DNA from: Siminovitchia fordii DSM 16014 = CIP 108821
GTDB lineage: Bacteria > Bacillota > Bacilli > Bacillales > Bacillaceae_C
NCBI RefSeq assembly: GCF_000374565.1
Contig: NZ_KB894698.1
Location: forward strand, 1-64,000
DNA length: 64,000 nt
Direction: 5' to 3'
Part shown: piece by piece, positions 8,728 to 16,880 of the stretch
Position numbering within the stretch: position 1 is the stretch's first letter
Layout: every line of letters begins with the position of its first letter
Program-made: the position numbers and the translations under genes
Notes under the pieces: model-generated
Seen by the model: the letters and a program-made list of their open reading frames with translations, nothing else
What the model was told of the DNA's origin: nothing
The model's database searches: none

Positions 8728-8973
8728 TTGGTTCAAAATTCCTTAAAAGCAGATGTTGTTTATGATGCGGGCCCTACGGGTTGTGGAGAATTGATCATGA
8801 ATCTATTTATGAAAATGAATAAAATGAATAAGAATCAAGTGATAGAGGTCAAATCCTACGACTTGGGTGCAAGGGAAGATATCCCGGCATGGTGCCGCTT
8901 GCAGGGGCATACGTTATTGAAGCGGGTGGATCAAGGGAAAGAAAGTGTATATTACATTCGGAATAATACATAA
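8728..8973 (+). CDS. TusA-like sulfur-carrier protein lacking CPxP
   Basis: A protein of about 81 residues with the TusA/SirA fold pattern: DAGPTGCGELIMNL at the start of helix 1, then VIEVKSYDLGAREDIPAWCRLQGHTLL, which matches the family's strand 2 and the DIPAWC..GH segment. TusA proteins carry a sulfur-accepting cysteine in a CPxP motif; here the cysteine is kept but the prolines are not (CGEL). TTG at 8728 is chosen over the longer TTG at 8698 because GGGGTG lies five bases before it. It is the first gene of a trio with a DsrE-like and a TusA-OsmC fusion protein, suggesting handling of persulfide or another thiol species. Confidence 0.7.
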   Translation: MVQNSLKADVVYDAGPTGCGELIMNLFMKMNKMNKNQVIEVKSYDLGAREDIPAWCRLQGHTLLKRVDQGKESVYYIRNNT

Positions 8974-8993
8974 ATTTCAAGGGGGAAATATAC

Positions 8994-9353
8994 ATGGGGA
9001 AAATTGCAGTCAGTATTACTTGTGCTAAAAATGATACGGATAAAGCAACTGTTGGATTTGTTGTAGCAAACGCTTCTGTTGCATCAGGACAAGAAACGGT
9101 CGTTTTTCTAACTGTTGATGGCGTCTATCTGAGTGAAGAGGGATATACAAATGATATCCATGAAGAAGGTTTCGCTCCATTAAAAGAACTAATGAGTCAA
9201 TACCTGGAAGCAGGAGGACAACTGTGGGTTTGCAGCCCATGTTTTAAAAAACGCGGGTTGGATGAGGAGAAACTGGTAAATGGAGCAAAAATAGTCGGTG
9301 GTGCAAAGCTTATTGAATTCCTTTCTCAAGGTGCTGCCTGTATCACTTATTAG
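8994..9353 (+). CDS. DsrE family protein
   Basis: A 119-residue cytoplasmic protein of the DsrE/DsrF-like fold. The pattern VAVSITCAKND-type strand 1, the ATVGFVVANASVASGQETVVFLTVDG helix-strand unit, and the C-terminal CSPCFKKRGL with LIEFLSQGAACITY are typical. The cysteines in CSPC are candidates for sulfur transfer. DsrE-like and TusA-like proteins often act together in sulfur relay. It has an AAGGGGGAAA ribosome binding site, 20 bases after the tusA-like gene and 11 bases before the fusion gene, so one transcript is likely. No substrate can be named from the sequence. Confidence 0.72.
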   Translation: MGKIAVSITCAKNDTDKATVGFVVANASVASGQETVVFLTVDGVYLSEEGYTNDIHEEGFAPLKELMSQYLEAGGQLWVCSPCFKKRGLDEEKLVNGAKIVGGAKLIEFLSQGAACITY

Positions 9354-9364
9354 GGGGAATAAGA

Positions 9365-10087
9365 ATGAAGGAAATTCCGGCGGTTGCAGCAACTTGCGAT
9401 GGAGGAGACTTGGACTGTGGTTCAGGTCTTCTCCTTATTATTAAGAAACATATCGATGGTATCCAAAATGGGGAAGTATTAGAGGTCCGGAGTCGGGAGC
9501 GGACTGTTGCAGAAGATTTGCCAGCCTGGTGCAGAATGGTTAAACATGAATATCTTGATTCCAGGAAAAATGAAGAGGATGTGAGTTACTTTATCAGAAA
9601 AGGCGGAACAGAAAGCAGCCTTCAGGAAGACTTTGAAGCAGCTCGAAATTACCAATGGAGCGTACGCGTTCAAGCGAAAGAAGGATTGACGGCCAATGTC
9701 CACAGTCGAAATCATACGTTTAAAGCAGGCCAGCCGGCTGATTTTTCAGCTGCTGTGGATGCACCCAGTGCGGTCGATTATTTGTTGGGTTCTCTTGGGA
9801 CTTGTCTTGTTGTAGGTTACAAACAGCATGCATCTCGCAGAGGCTTAACTATAGATGCTTTGGAGTGTAGTGTAAAAGGAAGGATCGACAATGTCCTTTA
9901 TCATATGCAGCTTGAAGATGAAGGAAGTCCAATGCTTATAGAGATAAGCGGTACGTTTTATGTAAGTTCACCGGAAGAAGCAAATTTGCTGGAAGAAGCT
10001 TGGGAATTGACTTTGGAACGATCTCCAATTTTTCAAACATTATCCCGAACCGTACATATTGATATTAGATTTGCACCAGTTTTTTAG
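9365..10087 (+). CDS. TusA-like / OsmC fusion protein
   Basis: A 240-residue two-domain protein. Residues about 1-78 are TusA-like (CDGGDLDCGSGLLLIIKKH, then VAEDLPAWCRMVKHEYLDS), again with Cys but no CPxP. Residues about 92-238 are OsmC-like: the first peroxidatic-type cysteine is in LLGSLGTCLVVGYKQHA and the second in ALECSVKG, the spacing seen in OsmC/Ohr proteins. OsmC proteins reduce organic or fatty-acid hydroperoxides through a thiol pair, so the fusion hints at a sulfur-carrier domain serving a peroxidase domain. Neighbours are TusA-like and DsrE-like genes. The fusion looks intact and continuous, with a GGGGGAATAAGA ribosome binding region. Confidence 0.78.
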   Translation: MKEIPAVAATCDGGDLDCGSGLLLIIKKHIDGIQNGEVLEVRSRERTVAEDLPAWCRMVKHEYLDSRKNEEDVSYFIRKGGTESSLQEDFEAARNYQWSVRVQAKEGLTANVHSRNHTFKAGQPADFSAAVDAPSAVDYLLGSLGTCLVVGYKQHASRRGLTIDALECSVKGRIDNVLYHMQLEDEGSPMLIEISGTFYVSSPEEANLLEEAWELTLERSPIFQTLSRTVHIDIRFAPVF

Positions 10088-10106
10088 GAAGAAGGAGGGG
10101 CAGGAA

Positions 10107-10427
10107 ATGGAGCTACCGTTGTTTCCTACTACAGTTGTTGGAAGCTGGCCTAGGTCCAAGGAGATATTACATGGACTTCGCGACAAAAAGGCTGGCAGAA
10201 TAAATGAGAGCGAATTTAATAAAATTGCCGACAAGGCGGTAATCGATTGTTTGAGATTGCAGGAAGAAGTTGATCTTGACATTGTATCAGACGGAGAGCA
10301 GCGACGGGACAATTTTATCTCTTTTGTAGCTGGAAAATTAGATAATCGTAGTCGCGGATTCGGGTTTTATTCGTCGTTCCAACATCTATTAAAATTGCTT
10401 GGCTTTTCGCAAAAACCTTTCATGTAA
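10107..10427 (+). pseudogene. Truncated cobalamin-independent methionine synthase-like fragment
   Basis: The first ~80 residues match the N-terminus of short MetE C-domain-type methionine synthases: LFPTTVVGSWPRS, then EEVDLDIVSDGEQRRDNF. Such proteins are about 340-370 residues long; here homology stops after FVAGKLDN and the frame ends at residue 106. The zinc-binding His/Cys residues of the family lie beyond the break, so the product should be inactive. An AAGGAGGGGCAGG ribosome binding site precedes ATG 10107; a longer frame to 10059 overlaps the previous gene. The tail is the out-of-frame 5' end of the next regulator, marking a deletion junction near 10343-10360. Confidence 0.75.
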
Positions 10428-10456
10428 CGATTGATACGGTTCGTCATTATATAGAG

Positions 10457-11620
10457 ATGGGCTTGTTAATTCCGACGAAGAAAGGGTCCCATTATTATTT
10501 CGACTCAACTTGCACGGATGATATGGAATTGATCGTCAAGTTAAAACGGCTGCAATTTACTTTGCAGGAAATTCATAAAGTTATATCTTTGAAGCGTTTG
10601 ACCCATTTCGTTGATATCCAGGAAATAGATTTTTATTTGAAAGTGTTGATTGAAAAGAAGCAGGAACTTCTCAGGGAAAGGGAAAAATTAAACAAGTCCC
10701 TCCAGTTGCTGGATGAAAAAATCGAATCGATTCATCAGAAGAATGTTTCAACAGAAGAAACCGGCGTCCCGTTGATATTTTTACCGATGTTTTACTGCCC
10801 GCATTGCCAAGAAGCTCTTCATGTCACAGATGCTTTTATTAAAGAGCAGTATGTATTAAAGGGGGCTTTCCGCTGCTCCTGCGGATATGAAGCAGCAATC
10901 AGGGATGGGATTATTATCACGCCGAACCTTTCTACTTCGCCCCAGAACGAACATTATATATATGATCAGCAAATGATTAAAGAGATCACTCCAAGCTTCA
11001 TCAGTCTGCTTGAGAAAGCTAATCAGTGGATTTATAAACGGATGCAACGGAAACACTTTTCAAATAAGGTAATACTCGAAACAAACATAGAAACATATGT
11101 TTTTCCACCGAAGTTGCTATATACACTATGTCCTGATGCCCTCTATGTTTTTTGTGGAAATACGGTGGAGATGCTTAGGAAATTGAAGAGAAAAATAGAG
11201 CATTTCAACCCAAAACTGAATGTGATATATATTGTGAACAGCCAGTTGGACTTGCCCTTTAAGTACCAGTCAATCGACGTTGTCCTGGATGTCTTATCTT
11301 TTAATGATTATTCGCTGTTTAACAATGCTCTTCCTCTGAAGAAACTAACCCCGTATTTTAAGCAGGCAACTGCGATTTTCGGTTATAGCATTTATTATGA
11401 AAAGCAATCCCGTTCCTATAAAAGGTTGCAGGAGCTCTATCCCAATGGACACGTAGAGAATCTTCAATTCAGTTTTCTTGAAAGTAATCTTGCATGTAGC
11501 GGGTTTTTTCTGAAGGAAAAGGAAAATATCGGAAATACAGAAAACCCTGGAGAATATATTGATTACCACTATGAAAATGAAAAGCTGCATTGTGTGGCAT
11601 ACACTGCGGAGAGTAAATGA
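10457..11620 (+). CDS. MerR-type regulator with zinc-ribbon and methyltransferase-like domain, 5' end damaged
   Basis: From ATG 10457 the protein is 387 residues. The reading frame stays open upstream to a stop at 10349, and those codons encode the missing first part of the MerR helix-turn-helix (KTFHVTIDTVRHYIEMGLL spans the ATG). No ATG, GTG or TTG exists in that upstream part; only ATT codons at 10388 and 10394 could serve. After the winged helix comes a coiled coil (residues about 55-95), a ribbon CPHC..CSC near 110-135, and a degenerate SAM-methyltransferase-like segment (LPFKYQSIDVVLDVLSFND). The lost start coincides with the metE fragment junction, so the gene may be poorly or not expressed. 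Confidence 0.65.
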   Translation: MGLLIPTKKGSHYYFDSTCTDDMELIVKLKRLQFTLQEIHKVISLKRLTHFVDIQEIDFYLKVLIEKKQELLREREKLNKSLQLLDEKIESIHQKNVSTEETGVPLIFLPMFYCPHCQEALHVTDAFIKEQYVLKGAFRCSCGYEAAIRDGIIITPNLSTSPQNEHYIYDQQMIKEITPSFISLLEKANQWIYKRMQRKHFSNKVILETNIETYVFPPKLLYTLCPDALYVFCGNTVEMLRKLKRKIEHFNPKLNVIYIVNSQLDLPFKYQSIDVVLDVLSFNDYSLFNNALPLKKLTPYFKQATAIFGYSIYYEKQSRSYKRLQELYPNGHVENLQFSFLESNLACSGFFLKEKENIGNTENPGEYIDYHYENEKLHCVAYTAESK

Positions 11621-11627
11621 TGTTAAA

Positions 11628-11659
11628 CCTCTTTTCCAACTGGGGAAGGAGGTATTTTT
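11628..11659 (+). terminator. Intrinsic terminator after the MerR gene
   Basis: CCTCTTTTCC at 11628-11637 pairs over ten positions (two G-U) with the purine-rich arm ending at 11652, loop of five, followed by TATTTTTA. The 3' arm looks like a ribosome binding site in front of a 15-codon frame, but the hairpin explains it. Confidence 0.6.
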
Positions 11660-11721
11660 ATGGGAATTGTACAATTAAATGTATTTAAAAGCAGAAAATT
11701 CCGGTAATTCCCCCTGAAAAA

Positions 11722-12420
11722 TTATGAAATGACTCCATTTATGAATAGTTTAGCGACTGCATGTGAACGGTTTTTGGCACCAAGTTTTTTAATGGCTGTT
11801 TTAACGTATTGATTGACAGTTAATTCGCTAATGTCCATTAAGTATGCCATTTCCTTTGTACTTTCTCCTGCAGCAATCCGTTTCATTACTTCTAATTCTC
11901 TTCTGCTTAAGATTTGAGTGCCTGCATCTTCGTTTGAACTGTTAATTAATACTTTCCCTACTAGTTTCCCATAGAGGGTAAAAGAAGAAAGCAGGTGATC
12001 GTCAATGAGGGTGTTTTCTTCAAATTCTGAACTGCATATATAGCCAAAGACAACGGTGCCATAATAGATTGGGACAACAACGAGGGTATTGAAGTCGGAA
12101 GAAATGGAATATTTACTGCTCATTTTTTTCAAGTACTCAAGCCCAGTGCAATATTTTGCTTTCTTTTCACTAATGGCGGAATAAATAATGGGGAAGTTCC
12201 GAATATCATCCCGGATTTGCCCTATATGTACACCGCCTTCTGAGTTAAGGAAAATCAGTCCTTCTGCAAGATAGCCAAGTGGCGAATATCTTAACAAATA
12301 CCCATTTTCCACAGGGAAAATATCTATATAGAGTTCTAGAATGTTAAAAAGATGCTGTTCATGACTTGAGGCAGACTCTAAATTTTGTATGGATTGTTGA
12401 ATGGTATAGTGTGAGATCAC
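11722..12420 (-). CDS. GAF-LuxR family transcriptional regulator
   Basis: A 232-residue regulator. Residues about 15-150 resemble a GAF sensor domain (SSDFNTLVVVPIYYGTVVFGYIC), and residues 168-230 form a LuxR/FixJ-type helix-turn-helix: LSRRELEVMKRIAAGESTKEMAYLMDIS with TVNQYVKTAIKKLGAKNR. It is divergent from the Baeyer-Villiger monooxygenase operon across a 177-base gap that holds two palindromes, so it is the probable regulator of that operon, perhaps sensing its ketone substrate. The start is supported by AAAAAGGGGATGATTC on the minus strand. Confidence 0.8.
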   Translation of the reverse strand: MISHYTIQQSIQNLESASSHEQHLFNILELYIDIFPVENGYLLRYSPLGYLAEGLIFLNSEGGVHIGQIRDDIRNFPIIYSAISEKKAKYCTGLEYLKKMSSKYSISSDFNTLVVVPIYYGTVVFGYICSSEFEENTLIDDHLLSSFTLYGKLVGKVLINSSNEDAGTQILSRRELEVMKRIAAGESTKEMAYLMDISELTVNQYVKTAIKKLGAKNRSHAVAKLFINGVIS

Positions 12421-12432
12421 TGAATCATCCCC

Positions 12433-12459
12433 TTTTTAAGGTATATAATATCTTAAAAA
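12433..12459. promoter_or_regulatory. Palindrome, candidate operator 1
   Basis: An AT-rich imperfect palindrome: TTTTTAAG, TAT, ATA, CTTAAAAA arms around a short centre. It lies immediately upstream of the LuxR-type gene, a position suited to autoregulation. Confidence 0.35.
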
Positions 12460-12496
12460 TAGGCAATGTTCAAACATTTTGAAAATATGTATTATT

Positions 12497-12515
12497 TAGA
12501 TAAGCGTATTATCTA
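12497..12515. promoter_or_regulatory. Palindrome, candidate operator 2
   Basis: TAGATAA, five bases, TTATCTA: a perfect 7-bp inverted repeat about 80 bases before the monooxygenase gene. A LuxR-family dimer site is plausible. Confidence 0.4.
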
Positions 12516-12597
12516 GTAAGAGGAATCGTGGGAAAAGACAAACGGTTTTTAAGAAACTTTGTTCCTTCATTATCTTAATTAGGGAGGTAGTAAAAAG

Positions 12598-14223
12598 ATG
12601 TCAACTACTCTTGTGGAAGATTTGGATGCAGTTGTCATTGGAGCCGGCTTTTCTGGATTATATATGCTCCATCGTTTGCGGGAGTCAGGTTTCTCAACCC
12701 GAGTGTATGAAGCTGGGGATGGAGTAGGCGGGGTCTGGTATTGGAACCGTTATCCAGGAGCACGTTGTGATGTAGAAAGTATTTATTATAATTATACCTT
12801 CTCTGAAGAGCTCTATAAAAAATGGACTTGGACTTCCAGATACCCTGAACAGCCTGAAATTTTAAGGTATCTTAATTTTGTAGCAGATACATTTGATTTG
12901 CGTAAGGACATTCAGTTTAATACCCGAATAACCGCAGCACATTATGACGAGACAAAGAATAGATGGGATATTCAGATAAATGATGGTACATGCGTTTCGG
13001 CAAAGTATTTAATATCAGGAGTAGGATGTTTGTCCGCTGCCAATGTTCCTGATTTTAAAGGCTTAGATTGTTTTGAGGGAGAATGGTATCATACCGGACA
13101 CTGGCCGCAGAAAAAAGTCGATTTTAAAGGGAAGCGGGTTGGCGTCATTGGTACCGGATCAAGCGGGGTCCAGGCAATTCCTGTAATTGCGAAAGAAGCG
13201 GACCACCTTACTGTTTTTCAGAGAACCCCACAGTATACAATGCCTGCAAGAAACCGTCGCTATGACCCAAAGTTTATTAAGGAAACAAAAGCAAATTTTA
13301 AAAAAATCAAGGAGATCATGCGCAACTCTCCAACTGGAAACGGTATTCAACTTCGACCTATTTCTGCACTGTCCGATTCACCGGAAGAGCGTCAACAGGT
13401 ATATGAGAAAGCTTGGGAGGAAGGAGGCTATGCACTGACGTCCGCCTATTACGACCTTATTATCAATGAAGATGCCAATAAAACGGCGGCCGATTTTATC
13501 CGTTCGAAAATCAAGGAGACGGTACATGACCCTGAAGTAGCGGAAAAGCTGTTACCTGACTACTATTTTGGGACGAAGCGTCCAATCTTGGATACGGATT
13601 ATTACGAGACATACAACCGGGATAACGTTACCTTAGTAGATATCAAGAAAGTTCCAATTGAAGAAATCACTCCAAAGGGGCTTAGAACAACGGAAGCGGA
13701 ATACGAATTAGATATTATCATCTTCGCCACCGGTTATGATGGCATGACCGGCCCACTATTCAAGATTGATATTCGCGGAAGGGAAGGCGTATCTTTGAAG
13801 GAAAAATGGGAAGATGGCTCTAGAGTAAGGACATATCTTGGCCTCGCAACCGCAGGCTTTCCGAACTTCTTGATGATTACAGGTCCTGAAAGTCCATCCG
13901 TATTGGTTAATATGCCGTCAGCCATTGAGCAGCATGTGGAGTGGATTGCCGATTGTATGGAATATCATCGAAAGTATGGTGTAGAAACAATGGAGCCTAC
14001 CGCAAAGGCAGAAGAGGCTTGGAGCAAACATTGCCGGGAAGTAGCCGACAACACACTATATGTGAAAACAGATTCCTGGTATACCGGTGCGAATATCGAA
14101 GGCAAACCCCGTAGCTTCCTTATTTACCTTGCCGGGTTTGATGTATATAAGCAGAGATGCGATGAAGTGGTATCTGATGGATACAGCGGATTTACCTTAT
14201 CCCCTATGCAGGTAATGAATTAG
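12598..14223 (+). CDS. Baeyer-Villiger flavin monooxygenase
   Basis: A 541-residue FAD/NADPH monooxygenase that would insert oxygen next to a ketone to give an ester or lactone. The FAD-binding motif is VIGAGFSGLYM near residue 14, the NADPH-binding motif is GVIGTGSSGVQ near 181, and the type I Baeyer-Villiger fingerprint FxGxxxHxxxWP appears as FEGEWYHTGHWP near 160-171. GVWYWNRYPGARCDVES is characteristic of the cyclohexanone/phenylacetone monooxygenase group. The downstream SDR and esterase complete an alcohol-to-ketone-to-ester-to-acid route. Strong GGGAGG ribosome binding site. The substrate cannot be determined. Confidence 0.9.
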   Translation: MSTTLVEDLDAVVIGAGFSGLYMLHRLRESGFSTRVYEAGDGVGGVWYWNRYPGARCDVESIYYNYTFSEELYKKWTWTSRYPEQPEILRYLNFVADTFDLRKDIQFNTRITAAHYDETKNRWDIQINDGTCVSAKYLISGVGCLSAANVPDFKGLDCFEGEWYHTGHWPQKKVDFKGKRVGVIGTGSSGVQAIPVIAKEADHLTVFQRTPQYTMPARNRRYDPKFIKETKANFKKIKEIMRNSPTGNGIQLRPISALSDSPEERQQVYEKAWEEGGYALTSAYYDLIINEDANKTAADFIRSKIKETVHDPEVAEKLLPDYYFGTKRPILDTDYYETYNRDNVTLVDIKKVPIEEITPKGLRTTEAEYELDIIIFATGYDGMTGPLFKIDIRGREGVSLKEKWEDGSRVRTYLGLATAGFPNFLMITGPESPSVLVNMPSAIEQHVEWIADCMEYHRKYGVETMEPTAKAEEAWSKHCREVADNTLYVKTDSWYTGANIEGKPRSFLIYLAGFDVYKQRCDEVVSDGYSGFTLSPMQVMN

Positions 14224-14259
14224 TAGATAGATAGTCTAAATTCAGAATGGAGGAATTCA

Positions 14260-14994
14260 ATGACTATGAAAAATAAAGTTGCGGTCATAACTGGTGCCGG
14301 GAGCGGTATCGGCCGATCCGTTAGCTTCAAATTGGCAGAGCAAGGAATGCGTGTGGTGGTTGTTGACCTTGATCATAAACGGGGTGAAGAGACTCTTGCT
14401 TTTGTAAAAGAAAAGGGTGGAGAAGGCATTTTTATCAAAGCGGATGTTTCGAAAAATGGGGATCTTGAAAAGTATGTTTCCACTGTAAGGGAGAAATATG
14501 GCAGAATCGATGTATTTGTCAATAATGCAGCCATCCTTAATCAACCAGCTCTATTGGCGGACCATAGTGAGGAAATGTTTGATCAAATCATAGCGGTTAA
14601 TTTGAAAGGTGCATTTCTGGGACTGAAACATGTATTAAATGTGATGGAAAAGCAGAAATCAGGAGTGATTATAAATTCAGCCTCAACAGGGGGGATTCAT
14701 AGTACGCCATATTTAAGCGTTTATGCTGCGGCCAAACATGGAATTGTCGGTCTTACAAAAACGTCCGCCGTTGAATATGGACCGCTGGGGATAAGGATAA
14801 ATGCTATTTGTCCAGGCGGTGTCATCACTAATATGACGAAACACCTGGATATGAGTGACTCCGAACAAAACGGGCCGCTTGGAAGACCTGCAAACCCGGA
14901 GGAGATAGCGAATGTGGTCAGTTTTCTCGCTTCAGATGAAGCCAGTTATATGAACGGATCCATAGTCACCATTGATGGAGGTTTAACGGCATAG
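14260..14994 (+). CDS. SDR family oxidoreductase
   Basis: A 244-residue classical short-chain dehydrogenase/reductase. The NAD(P)-binding motif TGAGSGIG is at residues about 11-18, NNAAIL near 87, the catalytic serine in INSASTGG, and YAAAKHG carries the Tyr/Lys pair near 155-159. The C-terminal IDGGLTA is typical. An acidic residue after strand 2 (VVVDLDHKR) favours NAD. It lies 37 bases after the monooxygenase with a TGGAGGAA ribosome binding site, so oxidation of an alcohol to the ketone substrate is the natural inference. Confidence 0.85.
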   Translation: MTMKNKVAVITGAGSGIGRSVSFKLAEQGMRVVVVDLDHKRGEETLAFVKEKGGEGIFIKADVSKNGDLEKYVSTVREKYGRIDVFVNNAAILNQPALLADHSEEMFDQIIAVNLKGAFLGLKHVLNVMEKQKSGVIINSASTGGIHSTPYLSVYAAAKHGIVGLTKTSAVEYGPLGIRINAICPGGVITNMTKHLDMSDSEQNGPLGRPANPEEIANVVSFLASDEASYMNGSIVTIDGGLTA

Positions 14995-15096
14995 TTTGCT
15001 GCAGAAAGAAAACTATTCGGAACAATGGCCTAACCTATTGCAAAATAATTTGAAGGCACATACATCTTTTAAAAAATAAACTGGAGGAGATTAAGA

Positions 15097-15924
15097 ATGA
15101 AAAATAGAATTGATCCCGAATTACAAGAGACACTCGATTTTTTCCCACCCCTTGATTTAGATAATATTGAAGCGACTAGGAAGATGATGGCTGAAATGTC
15201 GCAAGCTATAGGAATCCCGATGGATCCGTCTGTTCAAATTTCTACGAGAATGGTTCCTGGTCTGGATGATAACCCTTCTGTTCGGGTACGGATTTATGAA
15301 CCGAAAGAAAAAAGCGGAATCTTGCCTGGGCTTTTATGGATCCATGGGGGCGGCTATGTTATGGGAGACCCGGAAGGTGATGACGTTTTGTGTCAGCGAT
15401 ATGTCACTGAAGCAAATTGTGTTGTTGTCTCCGTCGATTATCGCTTAGCGCCGGAACATCCGTATCCGGCAGGACTTGAGGACTGCTATGCTGCACTCAA
15501 TTGGTTTTCTGAACGTGCATCCCAATTAGGAGTCGATTCTTCTAGAATTGGAGTGGCGGGGGCAAGCGCAGGAGGCGGATTAACAGCAGCCCTATCATTA
15601 CTAGCCAGAGATAGAAAAGGTCCCGAATTATGCTTTCAAATGCCATTGTACCCAATGATAGACGATCGGAATAATACGCCTTCAAGTTTAGAAATAACAG
15701 GGAATATGATCTGGAATCATGATTTGAATCAAAAAGGATGGTCCATGTACTTAAATGGTAAAAATGGAACAGAACATGTATCTCAGTATGCCTCCCCAGC
15801 CAGGGCAACTGATTTAACAGGTTTGCCATATACCTATACATGCGTCGGACAATTAGATCCCTTCCGTGACGAAATACTGGATCACCCAAAATGGGATATT
15901 CTTATGCAAGAAACCTTGGCGTAG
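15097..15924 (+). pseudogene. HSL-type alpha/beta hydrolase (esterase), 3' end replaced by inversion
   Basis: The first ~262 residues are a normal hormone-sensitive-lipase-family esterase: oxyanion-hole motif HGGGYVMGDPEGD near 85, nucleophile serine in GVAGASAGGGL near 153, and the acid residue region GQLDPFRDEILD near 255. Homology stops at about base 15883. The expected continuation, including the catalytic histidine (CYHGFE), lies on the opposite strand at 16106-16256. The plus frame ends after 13 unrelated residues. The product therefore lacks the triad histidine and should be inactive. In the intact state it would hydrolyse the ester made by the monooxygenase. AGGAGA ribosome binding site. 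Confidence 0.75.
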
Positions 15925-16257
15925 TTGGCAGGGAGACATCGCAAATACATAGGGAGCCATTAGCATGTTACTGAATGGATTTGAACTACTTAAACTATGC
16001 AATCGCAGGACACACATAATAACCGCGCCAATGCAAGCGCGGCTGAAAGAAATGTATTGAACATCCGATATTGCTGACAAGAATCATTTTGAACCCAACC
16101 TAAATTTACAGATCTGGTTTCTTATTAAATGACTTACTCGAAGAAACATTTCCGGACCTGTTAACTTTCTTTTCAACCCCCTCAAACCCGTGATAACACC
16201 CTGGATATAGGTGGAACTCAACATCCACCCCAGCGCGGCAAAGGCGCGTTACATAAA
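15883..16257. other. Inverted segment breaking the esterase gene
   Basis: Reversing this ~375-base stretch would put YVTRLCRAG directly after the EILD of the esterase in frame, restoring its C-terminus. The right boundary coincides with the 5' truncation of the HAD gene at about 16259. No inverted repeat at the edges was found by eye, and flipping does not restore a HAD N-terminus, so a deletion is probably also involved. Confidence 0.6.
16106..16256 (-). pseudogene. Esterase C-terminal fragment, opposite strand
   Basis: On the minus strand this reads YVTRLCRAGVDVEFHLYPG followed by CYHGFEGVEKK and a short tail to a stop. This is the standard end of HSL-family esterases, with the catalytic histidine in CYHGFE. 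It is the missing end of the gene at 15097. The upstream codons of this open frame are antisense to the HAD gene and are not homologous. Confidence 0.7.
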
Positions 16258-16864
16258 TCATGCAGATGTGGTAGCTCTCCAGCGACATTGGGAAAACTTA
16301 CAATTTGAATATATTCAAGAAAAATATCGGCCTTATAAGGAGGTTCTTAGAAATACTTTACCGATGGCGTTTAGAGATTATGGGTATCCTTTCAGTACCG
16401 AAGATGCCATTCGTTTTTCGGATTCAATGGGAAGCTGGAAGCCCTTTCCTGATACTGTAGATGCTTTAAATGAATTAAAGAAATATACAAAAATTGCCCT
16501 CATTACAAATACGGATGACGCAATTATCTCTGAAACAGTCAAGCATTTGGGGGTTGAATTCGACGCAATTGTTACTGCTGAACAGGCGGGTAATTATAAA
16601 CCAAATCGTGATGGTTTCCATTTAGCACTTGAAAAATTAGGCCTTGATAAATCAGAAATCCTGCATGCTGGTTTCGGTTTTAAATATGACGTTATTCCTG
16701 CTTCAGAGCTTGGCATAAAAACTTGTTGGATTAATCGATATGGCGAAGTACGCCCTGCTAGTGTAAAAGAAACCTATCTGGTAGGGGATATGACAACTTT
16801 TACTTTACTGGTAAAAGGACTGATTCAAACCTATAACAAGGATGATCAAAATGTGCCCTTTTGA
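16211..16864 (+). pseudogene. HAD hydrolase (haloacid dehalogenase type II-like), 5' truncated
   Basis: Real homology begins at HADVVALQRHWENLQFEY (base 16259); the first 16 codons are antisense to the esterase fragment. Visible HAD parts are WKPFPDTVDALNELKK, motif II ALITNTDD, the motif III lysine region AGNYKPNRDGF, and the terminal LGIKTCWINRYGE. The N-terminal DxDGT-type nucleophile motif that forms the catalytic aspartyl intermediate is missing, so activity is not expected. There is no ribosome binding site in front of ATG 16211. A stem-loop terminator overlaps the stop codon. The intact gene may have belonged to the ketone/halo-compound cluster. Confidence 0.65.
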
Positions 16865-16880
16865 AGGGCACGTTTAATTT
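16853..16880 (+). terminator. Intrinsic terminator overlapping the HAD stop
   Basis: GTGCCCTT at 16853-16860 pairs with AAGGGCAC at 16864-16871, a three-base loop, then a T-rich tail. Confidence 0.75.

Noticed and set aside
11660-11707. 15-codon open frame behind GGAAGGAGG
   Set aside because: The apparent ribosome binding site is the 3' arm of a ten-pair terminator hairpin at 11628-11652.
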